This document shows positions 45,186-53,352 of a stretch of DNA of 64,000 bases, one piece after another. A model generated the notes under the pieces. The model saw only the letters and a list, made by a program, of their open reading frames with translations, made no database searches and was not told the DNA's origin. The stretch lies in contig JAHBYU010000001.1 in the NCBI GenBank assembly GCA_019635775.1, positions 372,001 to 436,000 of the forward strand, written 5' to 3'. How positions within the stretch are numbered: the stretch's first letter is position 1; each line of letters starts with the position of its first letter. Source of the DNA: Rhizobiaceae bacterium. Its GTDB lineage: Bacteria > Pseudomonadota > Alphaproteobacteria > Rhizobiales > Rhizobiaceae. Position numbers and translations under genes: made by a program.

Positions 45186-46317
45186 CGACTTTCAAGGTAA
45201 ATACAAACTCGGTTTCCGGCCCGCCAGTCTCCGCCCAGACCTTTCCACCATGCGCCTCAACAATCGACCGACACAACGACAGGCCGATACCCATTCCGCT
45301 CGTTGTCGAATTGTGAAACGGCTCGAAGAGTGTAGGCAACACCTCTGCGGAGATTCCGCTGCCGGTATCCTTGACCGATACCCTCACTATCTGGTCGCTG
45401 TAGCTGGTGGCGATGCTCAGGACCCGTCTCTCGGCTCCATGCATCGCTGTCAGGCTGTTGCGAACCAGGTTCAGGATCACCTGACCGATCTGCACGGGAT
45501 CGGCGAGGAATTTCATGAGCCCCGGGTCAAATTCAAATTTCACTTCGCATTGGTCCTCAGGCGTCGCAAACAGCGCGAGATCAACGCCCTGCCGGATGAC
45601 TGCGTGCAGGTCGATGAGTTCCGGCGAGATCTGACCCTGGTCGATAAAGTTGCGCAATCGCCGGACAAGATTGGCGGCTCTCAACGACTCCGAAACGGCA
45701 CTGTCCATCAGCCTGTCGACTTCTTGCGGGACTTCGAGCCCGTAGTTCGTAAGCTCCTGCCGACAGGCGTTAACGTAGTTGGTAACCGCCGACAATGGCT
45801 GGTTGAGTTCATGCGCCAGTGCGGATGCGAGTTCTCCCATCGAACGGTTTCGTTCAGAATCCAGAAGAGCAAGCCGCAAGCGCGCCTCCTCCGCTTCCGC
45901 AGCAGCCTGCGCGGCCATGGCGCCGCGTTCCCGATCGAGACTGTTCATCGCGAACAAGGCGCGGCGCGTGATCCGGAGAATTTCGCGGTCGGTCTCCGTG
46001 AACGGCATACTGCGACCGCGCCGCTCCTCGCCCCAAACCGCGAAGGACCCGCGCGGCGACAAGCGTATCGATCCGCCATCTGAAAGCGTGCCGACCTTTT
46101 CGGGCTTGCCAGCCCATCGAATCGTCTGCTCGTAGGATTTGCGGAAAAGAACGAGGCAGTCCTGCCCGTCGTCGGACAGTTCCATCATCGCGGCGCCCGA
46201 GGCGGTGTCTGGTTCACCATTTCCGTCGACGCTCTGCCCTGAAAGCTGATCAGACGTGGCGATCCCCTCCACGAGAGCGTCCTTGAGAGCAAGGTAGCCG
46301 TCTGCAGCGGTAGGCAC
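45166..46317 (-). CDS. Histidine kinase resembling an N-terminally truncated bacteriophytochrome
   Basis: 383 residues. Residues about 40-120 match the end of a phytochrome PHY domain: DCLVLFRKSYEQTIRWAGKP, then LSPRGSFAVWGEERRGRSMP. A helix and a complete kinase follow: H-box SALAHELNQPLSAV with H169, N-box NLVRNSLTAM, and G-boxes DTGSGIS and GMGIGLSL. The PAS and GAF domains with the biliverdin cysteine, about 400 residues in normal bacteriophytochromes, are absent. The frame stops at TAG 46341-46339. Immediately beyond lies a porin fragment on the other strand, so the gene seems cut by a rearrangement. The assigned start (GTG 46317) has no obvious Shine-Dalgarno. It may be unexpressed or a light-blind kinase. 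Confidence 0.75.
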   Translation of the reverse strand: MPTAADGYLALKDALVEGIATSDQLSGQSVDGNGEPDTASGAAMMELSDDGQDCLVLFRKSYEQTIRWAGKPEKVGTLSDGGSIRLSPRGSFAVWGEERRGRSMPFTETDREILRITRRALFAMNSLDRERGAMAAQAAAEAEEARLRLALLDSERNRSMGELASALAHELNQPLSAVTNYVNACRQELTNYGLEVPQEVDRLMDSAVSESLRAANLVRRLRNFIDQGQISPELIDLHAVIRQGVDLALFATPEDQCEVKFEFDPGLMKFLADPVQIGQVILNLVRNSLTAMHGAERRVLSIATSYSDQIVRVSVKDTGSGISAEVLPTLFEPFHNSTTSGMGIGLSLCRSIVEAHGGKVWAETGGPETEFVFTLKVDGRSES

Positions 46318-46330
46318 CAGGCCGGCTTCA

Positions 46331-46522
46331 AAGCTGGGCTACCAGATCGGCGGTGGCATCGAGCATGCTGTGACCGACAACTGGACCCTCAAGCTCGAAT
46401 ACGCTTACTTTGACTTCGGCAGCGAAACTGTCACGGGATTCGACGGCGGTGGTGATCCGTATAACTACACCGCTGATCTTTACGCTCATACTTTGAAGAT
46501 TGGCGTGAACTACAAGTTCTGA
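46331..46522 (+). pseudogene. 3' fragment of an outer-membrane beta-barrel porin (Omp25/31-like)
   Basis: The frame ending at TGA 46520-46522 encodes 63 residues typical of the last strands of the rhizobial/Brucella Omp25/31 family: LGYQIGGGIEHAVTDNWTLK, then LEYAYFDFG, and the closing LKIGVNYKF with the C-terminal Phe needed for barrel assembly. There is no start, signal peptide or N-terminal barrel upstream; the frame breaks where the phytochrome-like kinase begins on the other strand. A good terminator follows, as would stand behind an intact porin gene. Confidence 0.8.
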
Positions 46523-46536
46523 TACCTTCACCGAGC

Positions 46537-46566
46537 GAAAAAGCCCGGCCGTCGTGCCGGGCTTTT
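46537..46566 (+). terminator. Rho-independent terminator after the porin fragment
   Basis: AAAGCCCGGC (46540-46549) pairs perfectly with GCCGGGCTTT (46556-46565) around a 6-base loop, with a T run after it and an A run before it. It can work in both directions. Confidence 0.88.
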
Positions 46567-46660
46567 GCATTCAGGGCAACTGCTTCGCTGACCGGATGCA
46601 AGTTGCGCGCTGTTGCCGAGCGAACGAGTTTGGGGCGACTCCAAGTGCTGCGCGTGCCAA

Positions 46661-46873
46661 TCAGTTCTGTGCGTCAGGGTTCGGCACACCTGCAGCGGCG
46701 TCCTGCAAGTCGCTCTTGTCGTGCTCGCTATGCTCTTTGCGTGGGTCAATTAGGCCGATACCGCCCGGCGGTTTCCGGTTCTCGGCAGCCTTTTGCGAGA
46801 AGTCGTCGCTGGGGTCGGAACCCTTGAATGGTTTCAGTGTCCGCGCGCCGTGCTCATACGCGACCTTAAGCAT
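46661..46873 (-). CDS. Small hypothetical protein
   Basis: 70 residues starting at ATG 46873, fixed by an AGGAGG five bases upstream (MLKVAYEHGARTLKPFKGSD). Polar and probably disordered, with KPPGGIGLIDPRKEHSEHDK in the middle; no membrane segment, no known motif. It stands 78 bases after the DUF421 gene on the same strand and within the stress-related block. Function unknown. Confidence 0.6.
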   Translation of the reverse strand: MLKVAYEHGARTLKPFKGSDPSDDFSQKAAENRKPPGGIGLIDPRKEHSEHDKSDLQDAAAGVPNPDAQN

Positions 46874-46951
46874 GACAGCCTCCTGTTGAGTTGACGGTTG
46901 ATGAGAAGGTAATCGCGCCAAGCGGACAAGGTTCCGCAGTTGCGCTCTGCG

Positions 46952-47656
46952 CTAGTCTGCGGCCGCCTGGTGCCACACTTTCGAATCACAACGCGGACAA
47001 CGCGGTGTCGCCTCACCGGAAGTCTTCAGGACGGTCGCGCAGTCCGGGCAAGCGATAGTCCCGTTGAAAGGGTCCCCCGCGCGAATCTCGACGGGCGATC
47101 GAACGTCCCAGGGTGGCTCTATCGAAAGACCTGCCTCGTGATCCGGATCATCGAACTTGAAGACGGACACCATTCCGTTCGTTTCCAGATATGCAGCGCG
47201 CACCTCGTTGAGATTGGACACATCTTTCAAACGCAACTGCTCGAACAGTTCGTCATGGCCGAACTGGATTTTCTTCAGCGTTTTCACGTCGATTATGCCG
47301 TCGCGAATGACCTGGACACTCAGCCCTTCGATCATATCTTCGAATTTGGGATGGCGGGCCAGCAGATGGCTGAGCGCCTTGTCGAGCAGAATGACAACGG
47401 CGATGACGATCATGCAGTGCACAAGCGGAACGTCCGGATAGAACATTCCATCGCCCACCGCAGAACCGAGCGCGATGACGAGCAGGAATTCAACGAGTGA
47501 GAGTTGCGCGATGGAACGGCTGCCGATCCATCGGATAAGGAAGAGCGTGTAGACATAGATGATGACCGTACGAACCGCGATTTCGAGGAGGAACAGCGGC
47601 GGTTCATCTCCGAAGAGCATGCGCCCGATATCGAATGCGGCGATCGGTTCATTCAT
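46952..47656 (-). CDS. DUF421 (YetF-like) membrane protein with C-terminal zinc ribbon
   Basis: 234 residues. Three membrane helices (about 23-42, 50-66, 78-95) followed by the cytoplasmic YetF domain (MIEGLSVQVIRDGIIDVKTL) are standard for DUF421, a family linked to sporulation and stress in Bacillus but of unknown activity. The last 40 residues add a zinc-ribbon-like pair of CxxC motifs, CPDC and CPRC, 17 residues apart, which is not part of the basic family. The ATG start is at 47656. Confidence 0.87.
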   Translation of the reverse strand: MNEPIAAFDIGRMLFGDEPPLFLLEIAVRTVIIYVYTLFLIRWIGSRSIAQLSLVEFLLVIALGSAVGDGMFYPDVPLVHCMIVIAVVILLDKALSHLLARHPKFEDMIEGLSVQVIRDGIIDVKTLKKIQFGHDELFEQLRLKDVSNLNEVRAAYLETNGMVSVFKFDDPDHEAGLSIEPPWDVRSPVEIRAGDPFNGTIACPDCATVLKTSGEATPRCPRCDSKVWHQAAAD

Positions 47657-47746
47657 GGGCGGTGGCCGGCTCCGTGAAGATTACAAAAAACAATCACGTC
47701 CCGTATCTGGTTGCATGCGGCATGATCGAGACCGCAAGCGTGTGCT

Positions 47747-48730
47747 TCAGTACCCCCCGATGATGGGCAGAATTTCCCCGGTGATGTAACTTGAACAGTG
47801 TGGCGAGGCGAGAAACACATAGGCCGGTGCGATTTCCTCCGGCTGCGCAGGGCGCTTCATGGGCGTTTTAGCGCCGAACTCGGCCACGTCGCCCGCTTCT
47901 TTTTCGGACGGATTGAGCGGAGTCCAGACCGGTCCGGGTGCAACCGCATTCACGCGGATGCCACGCGCCAAAAGGTTTGATGAGAGAGCACGGGTGAAGG
48001 CATGGATTCCACCCTTGGTCATCGAATAGTCGACGAGTTCCTTCGACCCGTCGATGCCGGTAATGGACCCGGTGTTGACGATCGCCGAGCCCGGCTTCAT
48101 GTGCGCGACCGCAGCCTGCGCCATGTGGAAGTAGCCGTAGAGGTTCGTCTTCAGCGTCGTGTCGAAATGCTCGGGCGTGAGGTCCTCGAATTTTTTGGAG
48201 TGAATCTGGAACGCAGCGTTGTTGACCAGAACGTCCAACCGGCCAAACTCCTTGAGTGTGCGTGCGACGGCCTTGATGCAATGGGCGCGCTTGGAGACGT
48301 CACCCGCTATCGTTATGCAACGTCTTCCTTCCGCCTCCACTGCCCGCTTCGTTTCATTCGCATCGCGCTGCTCGCTGAGATAACTGATGGCGATATCGGC
48401 ACCCTCGCGAGCAAACAGGACGGCGACCGCGCGACCGATCCCGGAATCTCCGCCAGTGATCAGAGCCACCTTGCCATCCAGCTTCCTGGAGCCGACGTAG
48501 AAGGGTGCGTCGTAGAGCGGCGCAGGCTCTATTTCATGCTCGTGGCCCGGTTTTGCATGGTGCTGTTTCGGGAAGGGCGGGACGGGATAGTGTCGAGCAC
48601 CGAGTTGCGCGGGTTTCGGCTTTTCTTCGCGGGCAGCCGTGTCCCTGGCATCGACGCCTTTCTGTATTCGGCGCTGTTTTGTGGCCGCGGCTTTCGCGGC
48701 TCGCGGCTTCCTGTCGATCGTCCCGGGCAT
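47747..48730 (-). CDS. SDR family oxidoreductase (general-stress YhdF/YghA-like)
   Basis: 327 residues. After a basic, Pro/Lys-rich N-terminal tail of about 85 residues comes a classical short-chain dehydrogenase: TGGDSGIGRAVAVLFAREGA (cofactor loop), NNAAF, the catalytic Ser-Tyr-Lys in NTGSITG and DYSMTKGGIHAF, and GPVWTPLNPS. This long form is the stress-related subgroup. The substrate is unknown. The gene lies downstream of the DUF892 gene, past a terminator, so it probably has its own promoter or gets read-through. Confidence 0.9.
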   Translation of the reverse strand: MPGTIDRKPRAAKAAATKQRRIQKGVDARDTAAREEKPKPAQLGARHYPVPPFPKQHHAKPGHEHEIEPAPLYDAPFYVGSRKLDGKVALITGGDSGIGRAVAVLFAREGADIAISYLSEQRDANETKRAVEAEGRRCITIAGDVSKRAHCIKAVARTLKEFGRLDVLVNNAAFQIHSKKFEDLTPEHFDTTLKTNLYGYFHMAQAAVAHMKPGSAIVNTGSITGIDGSKELVDYSMTKGGIHAFTRALSSNLLARGIRVNAVAPGPVWTPLNPSEKEAGDVAEFGAKTPMKRPAQPEEIAPAYVFLASPHCSSYITGEILPIIGGY

Positions 48731-48742
48731 AGGCTTCTCCAG

Positions 48743-48776
48743 AAGAAAAACACCCGGCCCCTTGTGGAGCCGGGTG
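48743..48776 (-). terminator. Rho-independent terminator after the DUF892 gene
   Basis: On the minus strand CACCCGGC (48776-48769) pairs with GCCGGGTG (48758-48751), followed by five T (48750-48746). It lies 11 bases after the DUF892 stop. Confidence 0.85.
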
Positions 48777-48786
48777 GAAGCGGTCG

Positions 48787-49293
48787 CTATTCAGCGGCCT
48801 GCATGTTGATGTTGTTTTCGCCAAGCTCGGTCAGCTTCTTGTCCGTGGCCTCTTCCTCCTTGAGGTTCTTGGCGAGGACGGATGCGCAGTCGCTCCTGCC
48901 AAGCTGCTTGGCCCACGCCACCAAGGTGCCATAGCGCGTCATCTCATAGTGCTCGACGGCTTGAGCCGATGCGATCAGCGCGGCGTCCAGAACCTGCTTG
49001 TCTTCTACGTCGCCGGCCACTTCGTCGGCTTCCTTGAGGATGCCGTCGATCGCCGGGCAGTTCACGGCCTTGGCCTTGACGCCGTGCATCTCGAACACCT
49101 GCTCAACGCGCTCGATGTGGCCCTTGGTTTCCTTGAGGTGCTTTTCGAAACCCGCCACCAGCGCCGGGTCGGTCGCCTTGTCGATCATCTTCGGCAACGC
49201 CTTTTCGATCTGCTTCTCGGCATAATAGATGTCACGGAGCGTATGGACGAAAAGGTCGTCCAGCGTTTTGATGTCTTTTGAGAAAAAGCCCAT
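48787..49293 (-). CDS. DUF892 ferritin-like protein (YciE/YciF type)
   Basis: 168 residues, all helical: LDDLFVHTLRDIYYAEKQIE, HLKETKGHIERVEQVFEMHG, and AVEHYEMTRYGTLVAWAKQL carry Glu and His positions of the ferritin-like di-metal site. The family is induced by osmotic and general stress in many bacteria and its enzymology is unclear. An EcfG-type promoter (GGAAC-N16-CGTT) lies about 100 bases upstream and a terminator immediately downstream, so this is a single-gene stress unit. Confidence 0.9.
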   Translation of the reverse strand: MGFFSKDIKTLDDLFVHTLRDIYYAEKQIEKALPKMIDKATDPALVAGFEKHLKETKGHIERVEQVFEMHGVKAKAVNCPAIDGILKEADEVAGDVEDKQVLDAALIASAQAVEHYEMTRYGTLVAWAKQLGRSDCASVLAKNLKEEEATDKKLTELGENNINMQAAE

Positions 49294-49390
49294 GGCTTCA
49301 CCTTTCTCTTCTTGCTGTTCTGGGAAGACCGGGCCGATCGTCCCTCATCCGAACGATACCGGCGGGCCGGTTCAACCGGCTCCGGCAGTC

Positions 49391-49415
49391 AACGTGTAAG
49401 CGCGCGCTGCGTTCC
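49391..49415 (-). promoter_or_regulatory. EcfG-type promoter of the DUF892 gene
   Basis: Minus strand GGAAC (49415-49411), 16 bases, CGTT (49394-49391): a perfect match to the alphaproteobacterial general-stress sigma-factor consensus GGAAC-N16/17-cGTT. It is 98 bases before the start codon of the DUF892 gene, with no other gene between. Confidence 0.75.
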
Positions 49416-49483
49416 ACATAAAAAGTCGCTCTGTTTTCAGATTGTCGGATGGCGCAATACAGCCAGCGAGCCCGGCCGAACAT

Positions 49484-49516
49484 AAAAAGGCTTGCTGCAC
49501 GCTGGGCAGCAAGCCT
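49484..49516 (-). terminator. Rho-independent terminator after the PQQ-dehydrogenase-like gene
   Basis: On the minus strand an 11-bp stem (49516-49506 with 49498-49488, core GGCTTGCTGC) is followed by five T (49487-49483 region). It lies 18 bases after the stop of the gene at 49,534. Confidence 0.85.
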
Positions 49517-49533
49517 CTGTCATACTGTGGATC

Positions 49534-51066
49534 CTACTGCCCGTCCTGCGGAGACACGGCAGGCGCTATTTCGGTCTGTGACGGTTCGACCGTTGTGTCT
49601 TGCCCGGTCTGCGGCGCAGATTGCCCGGTCTCAGGCGAGGTGTCCGCACCAGGTGCTGCGGATTGTGTTTCCGGCGGTGTTGCGGTGCTTTCGACCGGCA
49701 CGGTTTGCGTTACCCTGTCCGTACCGATGGGCTCGGGCGTGACCGAGCCATCAGCTGCCGCGACACGCCACACCATGTTGCCGGCGTCATCGGCGATCAG
49801 CAAGGCGCCAGTACCGTCGATCGCTAGCCCAACGGGCCGGCCGTGCGCCTTGTCGCCATCGAGAAAGCCGGTCACGACATCCACGGGCATGCCCGAGGGC
49901 ATTCCATCCACGAACGGCACGTAGATCACCTTGTAGCCGTTGAAGCGGTCCCTGTTCCAGCTCCCCCGGTTGCCGACGAAGGCGCCGTTCGCATAGGCCT
50001 CCGGCATGGCAGAGTCGTTGGTGAAGGCAAGGCCGAGGGCTGCGACGTGACTGGTCAGCGCATAGTCCGGAGATATCGCCTTCTCGACAAGGTCCGGACG
50101 CGGCGGGTGAACCCGCTCATCGACATGCGGGCCATAGTAGCTCCAAGGCCAACCATAAAACGCGTCTTCCTTCACGGAGGTCATGTAGTCTGGAACCAGG
50201 TTCGGGCCGAGTTCGTCGCGTTCATTGACCACGGTCCAGAGCACGCCGCTCTGCGGGTGGAAATTCAGCCCGTTGGGATTGCGCAGGCCGGACGCGAAAA
50301 CCTTGGCCGCTCCGGTTTCGCGATCGATGCGCCATATCGCAGCCCGGCCTTTCTCCGCTTCCATACCCCGCTCGCCAACGTTGGAGTTGGAACCGACCGA
50401 CGCATAGAGGAATCGCCCATCGGGGCTCAGCGCAAGATCCTTCGTCCAGTGGTGATTGATCGGTCCGCCGGGTAGCGGCGTCAGAACGTCAGGCTCGGCG
50501 TCGATCGAGGTCTGGCTGAGCTCGTAAGGATAGGCGAGCACGGCGTCGGCCGCTGCCACATAGAGGGTGCCGTCATGCCAGGCCACGCCGAAGGGAGACG
50601 TCAGGCCCGTCAACAGGTCGTTGCGCGAGTCTACCGTGCCGTCGCGGTTTGTGTCGCGCAACAGCGTGATGAGGTTCGTCTCCTTGGACTCGCCGCCGCT
50701 GCCGGCCGCCATGGCCATGATCCAGCCGCGAATATAGTCCTTCGGACGGTCAAGCGGCTTGCCCTGCGGGGCTTTCGACTGCACCACCAGAACATCGCCG
50801 TTCGGAAGGGTGTGCACGGTCCGGGGGTTGGCCAGATCGGTGGCATAGGGGGTCACGACAAGGCCATCTGGAACCGTGGGCGTTTGCCCATCCTGCCAGC
50901 CGACCACCTCCGCGACTTTCAGGTCGGGAATGAGGCTGCTCGAAGGCTCGGGCAGCACAGGATCAGGACCGTATTGCTGGGAGATATCGAAGTCGTCGCT
51001 GCAGCCGGCAATCGCGAGCATGGAGCCCGCCATGAGAACCCCGGTGAAGGATACTATTCTATTCAT
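49534..51066 (-). CDS. Sorbosone/PQQ-sugar-dehydrogenase-like lipoprotein
   Basis: 510 residues. A lipoprotein signal peptide ends LAIAGC (Cys about residue 21), so the protein is anchored in the envelope. The body is a six-bladed propeller of the soluble glucose/L-sorbosone dehydrogenase type: DGLVVTPYATDLANPRTVHT, SPFGVAWHDGTLYVAAADAV, HWTKDLALSPDGRFLYASVG, GLRNPNGLNFHPQSG and GNRGSWNRDRFNGYKVIYVP. PQQ would be the expected cofactor and cytochromes the electron acceptor, but activity is unproven. The last 60 residues are a Thr/Pro/Gln-rich tail not found in the core family. The ATG at 51066 has GGAGA upstream. Confidence 0.85.
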   Translation of the reverse strand: MNRIVSFTGVLMAGSMLAIAGCSDDFDISQQYGPDPVLPEPSSSLIPDLKVAEVVGWQDGQTPTVPDGLVVTPYATDLANPRTVHTLPNGDVLVVQSKAPQGKPLDRPKDYIRGWIMAMAAGSGGESKETNLITLLRDTNRDGTVDSRNDLLTGLTSPFGVAWHDGTLYVAAADAVLAYPYELSQTSIDAEPDVLTPLPGGPINHHWTKDLALSPDGRFLYASVGSNSNVGERGMEAEKGRAAIWRIDRETGAAKVFASGLRNPNGLNFHPQSGVLWTVVNERDELGPNLVPDYMTSVKEDAFYGWPWSYYGPHVDERVHPPRPDLVEKAISPDYALTSHVAALGLAFTNDSAMPEAYANGAFVGNRGSWNRDRFNGYKVIYVPFVDGMPSGMPVDVVTGFLDGDKAHGRPVGLAIDGTGALLIADDAGNMVWRVAAADGSVTPEPIGTDRVTQTVPVESTATPPETQSAAPGADTSPETGQSAPQTGQDTTVEPSQTEIAPAVSPQDGQ

Positions 51067-51478
51067 AATGGTCTCCTTCATGAGCGAACCATGCGGTAAC
51101 GAGCATCGCGACAAAGGTCAGCACGGAGAAGGCAAGCCCCCACGGAACGACCGCAGTCCAACCGTCCGATGTGTGGACGAAGCTGTTTATCGTCGCGAGC
51201 AGCATCACAACGATGCCGCACAGAATTGCCATCCACGGTGGCCTTGCGCGCACGAACAGCCAGTCGATCAGCATCACAAGCAAGGCAAGGGCCCCAAAAA
51301 CAAGGCCTGCAAGCAAAAGCCACTCCGAGAAGTGCAGCCAAAGCAGATTGCTGGTGCGCCAGTAGGCGCTGTCTGTGATGACCGTCAGGCTGAAGCAGAC
51401 GACCGGAAAGGCAAGAAGAGCCAGGTAGAGACCGTGCAGGAAGCCCACTGGTCTCGGTAACGGATAGGTGTTCGCCAT
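51059..51478 (-). CDS. DUF2231 membrane protein
   Basis: 139 residues, four membrane helices (about 14-33, 45-66, 82-100, 110-130), matching DUF2231 (YWRTSNLLWLHFSEWLLLAG, then FVRARPPWMAIL). These proteins often accompany cytochromes and are thought to bind heme or support respiration; here His residues lie near helices 1 and 2. ATG 51478 is the start; a longer frame runs upstream without homology. It overlaps the PQQ-dehydrogenase-like gene by eight bases and leads that operon, behind an EcfG-like promoter. Confidence 0.8.
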   Translation of the reverse strand: MANTYPLPRPVGFLHGLYLALLAFPVVCFSLTVITDSAYWRTSNLLWLHFSEWLLLAGLVFGALALLVMLIDWLFVRARPPWMAILCGIVVMLLATINSFVHTSDGWTAVVPWGLAFSVLTFVAMLVTAWFAHEGDHYE

Positions 51479-51546
51479 GAGCCGCAGTTCCTTCGTTTTG
51501 TGAATCGCGCGCGAATGGCCGCGTGGCGGCATGCATTCCTGGCGAT

Positions 51547-51571
51547 TACGCGTGGCAGCGGCTTTGGTTCC
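51547..51571 (-). promoter_or_regulatory. EcfG-like promoter of the DUF2231 operon
   Basis: Minus strand GGAAC (51571-51567), 16 bases, CGTA (51550-51547); one base off the consensus GGAAC-N16-CGTT. It lies 69 bases before the DUF2231 start codon. Confidence 0.55.
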
Positions 51572-51597
51572 CGATAACAGCCGATCAAGGCCGGCTT

Positions 51598-52104
51598 TCA
51601 GGTGTGCTCGGGCCTGAACATGCGCATCAGCACATCCGAACGCCGGACGAAGTGCTGGAAGAGGGCGCCGCCAACATGGAGGGCGATGGCGAACAGCAGG
51701 ATTGTCTGCATCCACTCGTGGACCACGGCAGCAGACTCAACCACAAGAAACCATGCGATCAATCCGCTGACCGGCAGAAGCAGAAGAAGAAGGTAGATCA
51801 ACCCGTGTATGCCCTCGGCGGCAATCTGCAGGATACGCGGCTCATCCGAAGGCGGCGAGGGCGCGCCGCGCGTCCAGCGCAGATAAATCCGGGCAAGCGC
51901 CAAGACGAGGATGAGAGTTCCCGCAGCTATGTGCAGATAGGCAACCGGCTCCACTCCAGCGCCAGACTGGCGCTCCCCCACGAGCGCGCGCCAGGCATCC
52001 TCGATCCCGTCATGGGCCACGAACTGGAAGCTAACCAGCACGACAACTGCCCAGTGCAAGGCTATCTGTGTGGTCGAATAGCCTTTGACTTCCCGTGCCG
52101 GCAT
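51598..52104 (-). CDS. Cytochrome b561 family protein
   Basis: 168 residues, four membrane helices. The heme-ligating histidines of bacterial b561 are visible: H in TTQIALHWAVVVLVSFQF, YLHIAAGTLILVLALARI, and VHEWMQTILLFAIALHVGGA (two more). It carries electrons within the membrane, classically to or from quinone. The ATG at 52104 with AAGGGGG upstream fixes the start; the frame upstream is not protein-like. It has its own EcfG promoter and stands between the dehydrogenase operon and the oxidase operon. Confidence 0.87.
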   Translation of the reverse strand: MPAREVKGYSTTQIALHWAVVVLVSFQFVAHDGIEDAWRALVGERQSGAGVEPVAYLHIAAGTLILVLALARIYLRWTRGAPSPPSDEPRILQIAAEGIHGLIYLLLLLLPVSGLIAWFLVVESAAVVHEWMQTILLFAIALHVGGALFQHFVRRSDVLMRMFRPEHT

Positions 52105-52129
52105 GGTTGCCCCCTTCTGCGATCCAGGA

Positions 52130-52154
52130 AACGCGCATGCGGCAACTGCGTTCC
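52130..52154 (-). promoter_or_regulatory. EcfG-type promoter of the cytochrome b561 gene
   Basis: Minus strand GGAAC (52154-52150), 16 bases, CGTT (52133-52130): full consensus match, 26 bases before the start codon. It stands only 31 bases from an EcfG-like promoter facing the other way. Confidence 0.75.
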
Positions 52155-52185
52155 TGCCTGACGAATTTCTGCCTTGTGAATTTCC

Positions 52186-52210
52186 GGAACTTTGTACGAC
52201 CTGCGAAGTT
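52186..52210 (+). promoter_or_regulatory. EcfG-like promoter of the oxidase operon
   Basis: GGAAC (52186-52190), 16 bases, AGTT (52207-52210); equivalently GGAAC-N17-GTT, within the accepted spacing. It points to the ctaC start at 52,291, 80 bases away. Confidence 0.6.
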
Positions 52211-52290
52211 ACTTGCAAACAGCTGCATCGTGGCCGCTTCGGATACGGTGTGCTTATCGCGTTGCGAGGGAGACGCGCATCAAGATCCTT

Positions 52291-53352
52291 ATGCCCCCCA
52301 ACGGGCAAGCAGAGGCTTGTCGTTTCTGGTCCCGTGCCCTGCCGATGGCTGCGACCGCGCCGGCGCTTGCGTCGTGCAGCGGCGTCCAATCCACGCTAGA
52401 TCCCGGCGGCGCGGAAGCGACGCAGATAGCGACCCTTTTCTGGGTGATGACGGCAGGCGGCTTCCTTATCTGGGCCTTCGTCGTCGCGCTCTCGCTCTAT
52501 GCCTCGCAATGGAAGCGCAAGAGCATCTCCGAGCGGGGTGCAGGTCGCATCATCTTCTGGGGCGGGGTGGTGTTTCCGGTCACCGTGCTGACCGCGCTTC
52601 TGGCCTATGCGCTATGGCTTATGCCGTGGCTGCGGCCGTTCGGTGCGGAGGAGGGGACTGGCGTACGGGTCGAAGTCGTCGGCAGCCAGTTCTGGTGGCA
52701 TGTCGTCTATCGCAGGCCGGACGGAACAAGCGTCGTATCCGCCAACGAGATCAGGCTGCCCGTCGGCGAGCGCGTGGAATTCTCTCTGGAGAGCGCGGAC
52801 ATGATTCATTCCTTCTGGATCCCGTCTTTGGGAGGGAAGATGGACATGATACCCGGGCGAACCAACCGGCTCTCGCTTCTTGCCACGCGACCCGGCACCT
52901 ATCGCGGCCAGTGCGCAGAGTTCTGCGGCATCTCTCACGCCTACATGGCCTTCCCAGCGATCGCGATGGAGCCTGCGGATTTCGAAGCGTGGCTCGAGCA
53001 GCGCAGCCGGCCGTCCGCCGGAGTGTGGGCGCCGAGTGCAGGACACGATCTTTTCATGCGGGAGGGCTGCGGCACCTGCCACAGCGTCGACGGTACGGAA
53101 GCAGGGGGAACACAGCCAGCAGGCATTGCGCTGGGGCGAACGCCCGCCGCGGGAATTGCCGGTCCCGACCTCTCCCATGTCGGTTCGCGGCTCACCATCG
53201 GGGCCGGGCTGCTCGCCAATGACGAGGAAGCGCTGGCGCGCTTCATTGCGCATTCCGCTTCGATCAAACCAGGAAGCCAGATGCCGGCTTATCCCGGCCT
53301 CTCGCCCGACGAACTGCGCGCCATAGCCGCGTGGCTGAAAGGCCTGCAATGA
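52291..53352 (+). CDS. ctaC: Cytochrome c oxidase subunit II with fused cytochrome c domain
   Basis: 353 residues. Two membrane helices (about 47-66 and 86-108) precede the CuA domain, whose copper site is GQCAEFCGISHAYM (C208 and C212, with the upstream His in DMIHSFWIPSLGGK). A C-terminal cytochrome c domain carries CGTCH (C260, C263, H264) and ends with a Met ligand region (GSQMPAYPGLS). This is the caa3-type layout, taking electrons from a small cytochrome. The N-terminus has a lipobox-like ALASC near residue 30, so it may be lipid-anchored. The stop overlaps ctaD by four bases. Confidence 0.92.
   Translation: MPPNGQAEACRFWSRALPMAATAPALASCSGVQSTLDPGGAEATQIATLFWVMTAGGFLIWAFVVALSLYASQWKRKSISERGAGRIIFWGGVVFPVTVLTALLAYALWLMPWLRPFGAEEGTGVRVEVVGSQFWWHVVYRRPDGTSVVSANEIRLPVGERVEFSLESADMIHSFWIPSLGGKMDMIPGRTNRLSLLATRPGTYRGQCAEFCGISHAYMAFPAIAMEPADFEAWLEQRSRPSAGVWAPSAGHDLFMREGCGTCHSVDGTEAGGTQPAGIALGRTPAAGIAGPDLSHVGSRLTIGAGLLANDEEALARFIAHSASIKPGSQMPAYPGLSPDELRAIAAWLKGLQ

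Noticed and set aside
46931-46935. Further EcfG -35 box (GGAAC, minus strand) before the gene at 46,661
   Set aside because: No CGTT or GTT at 16-17 bases; the best downstream match is GATT, too weak to list.
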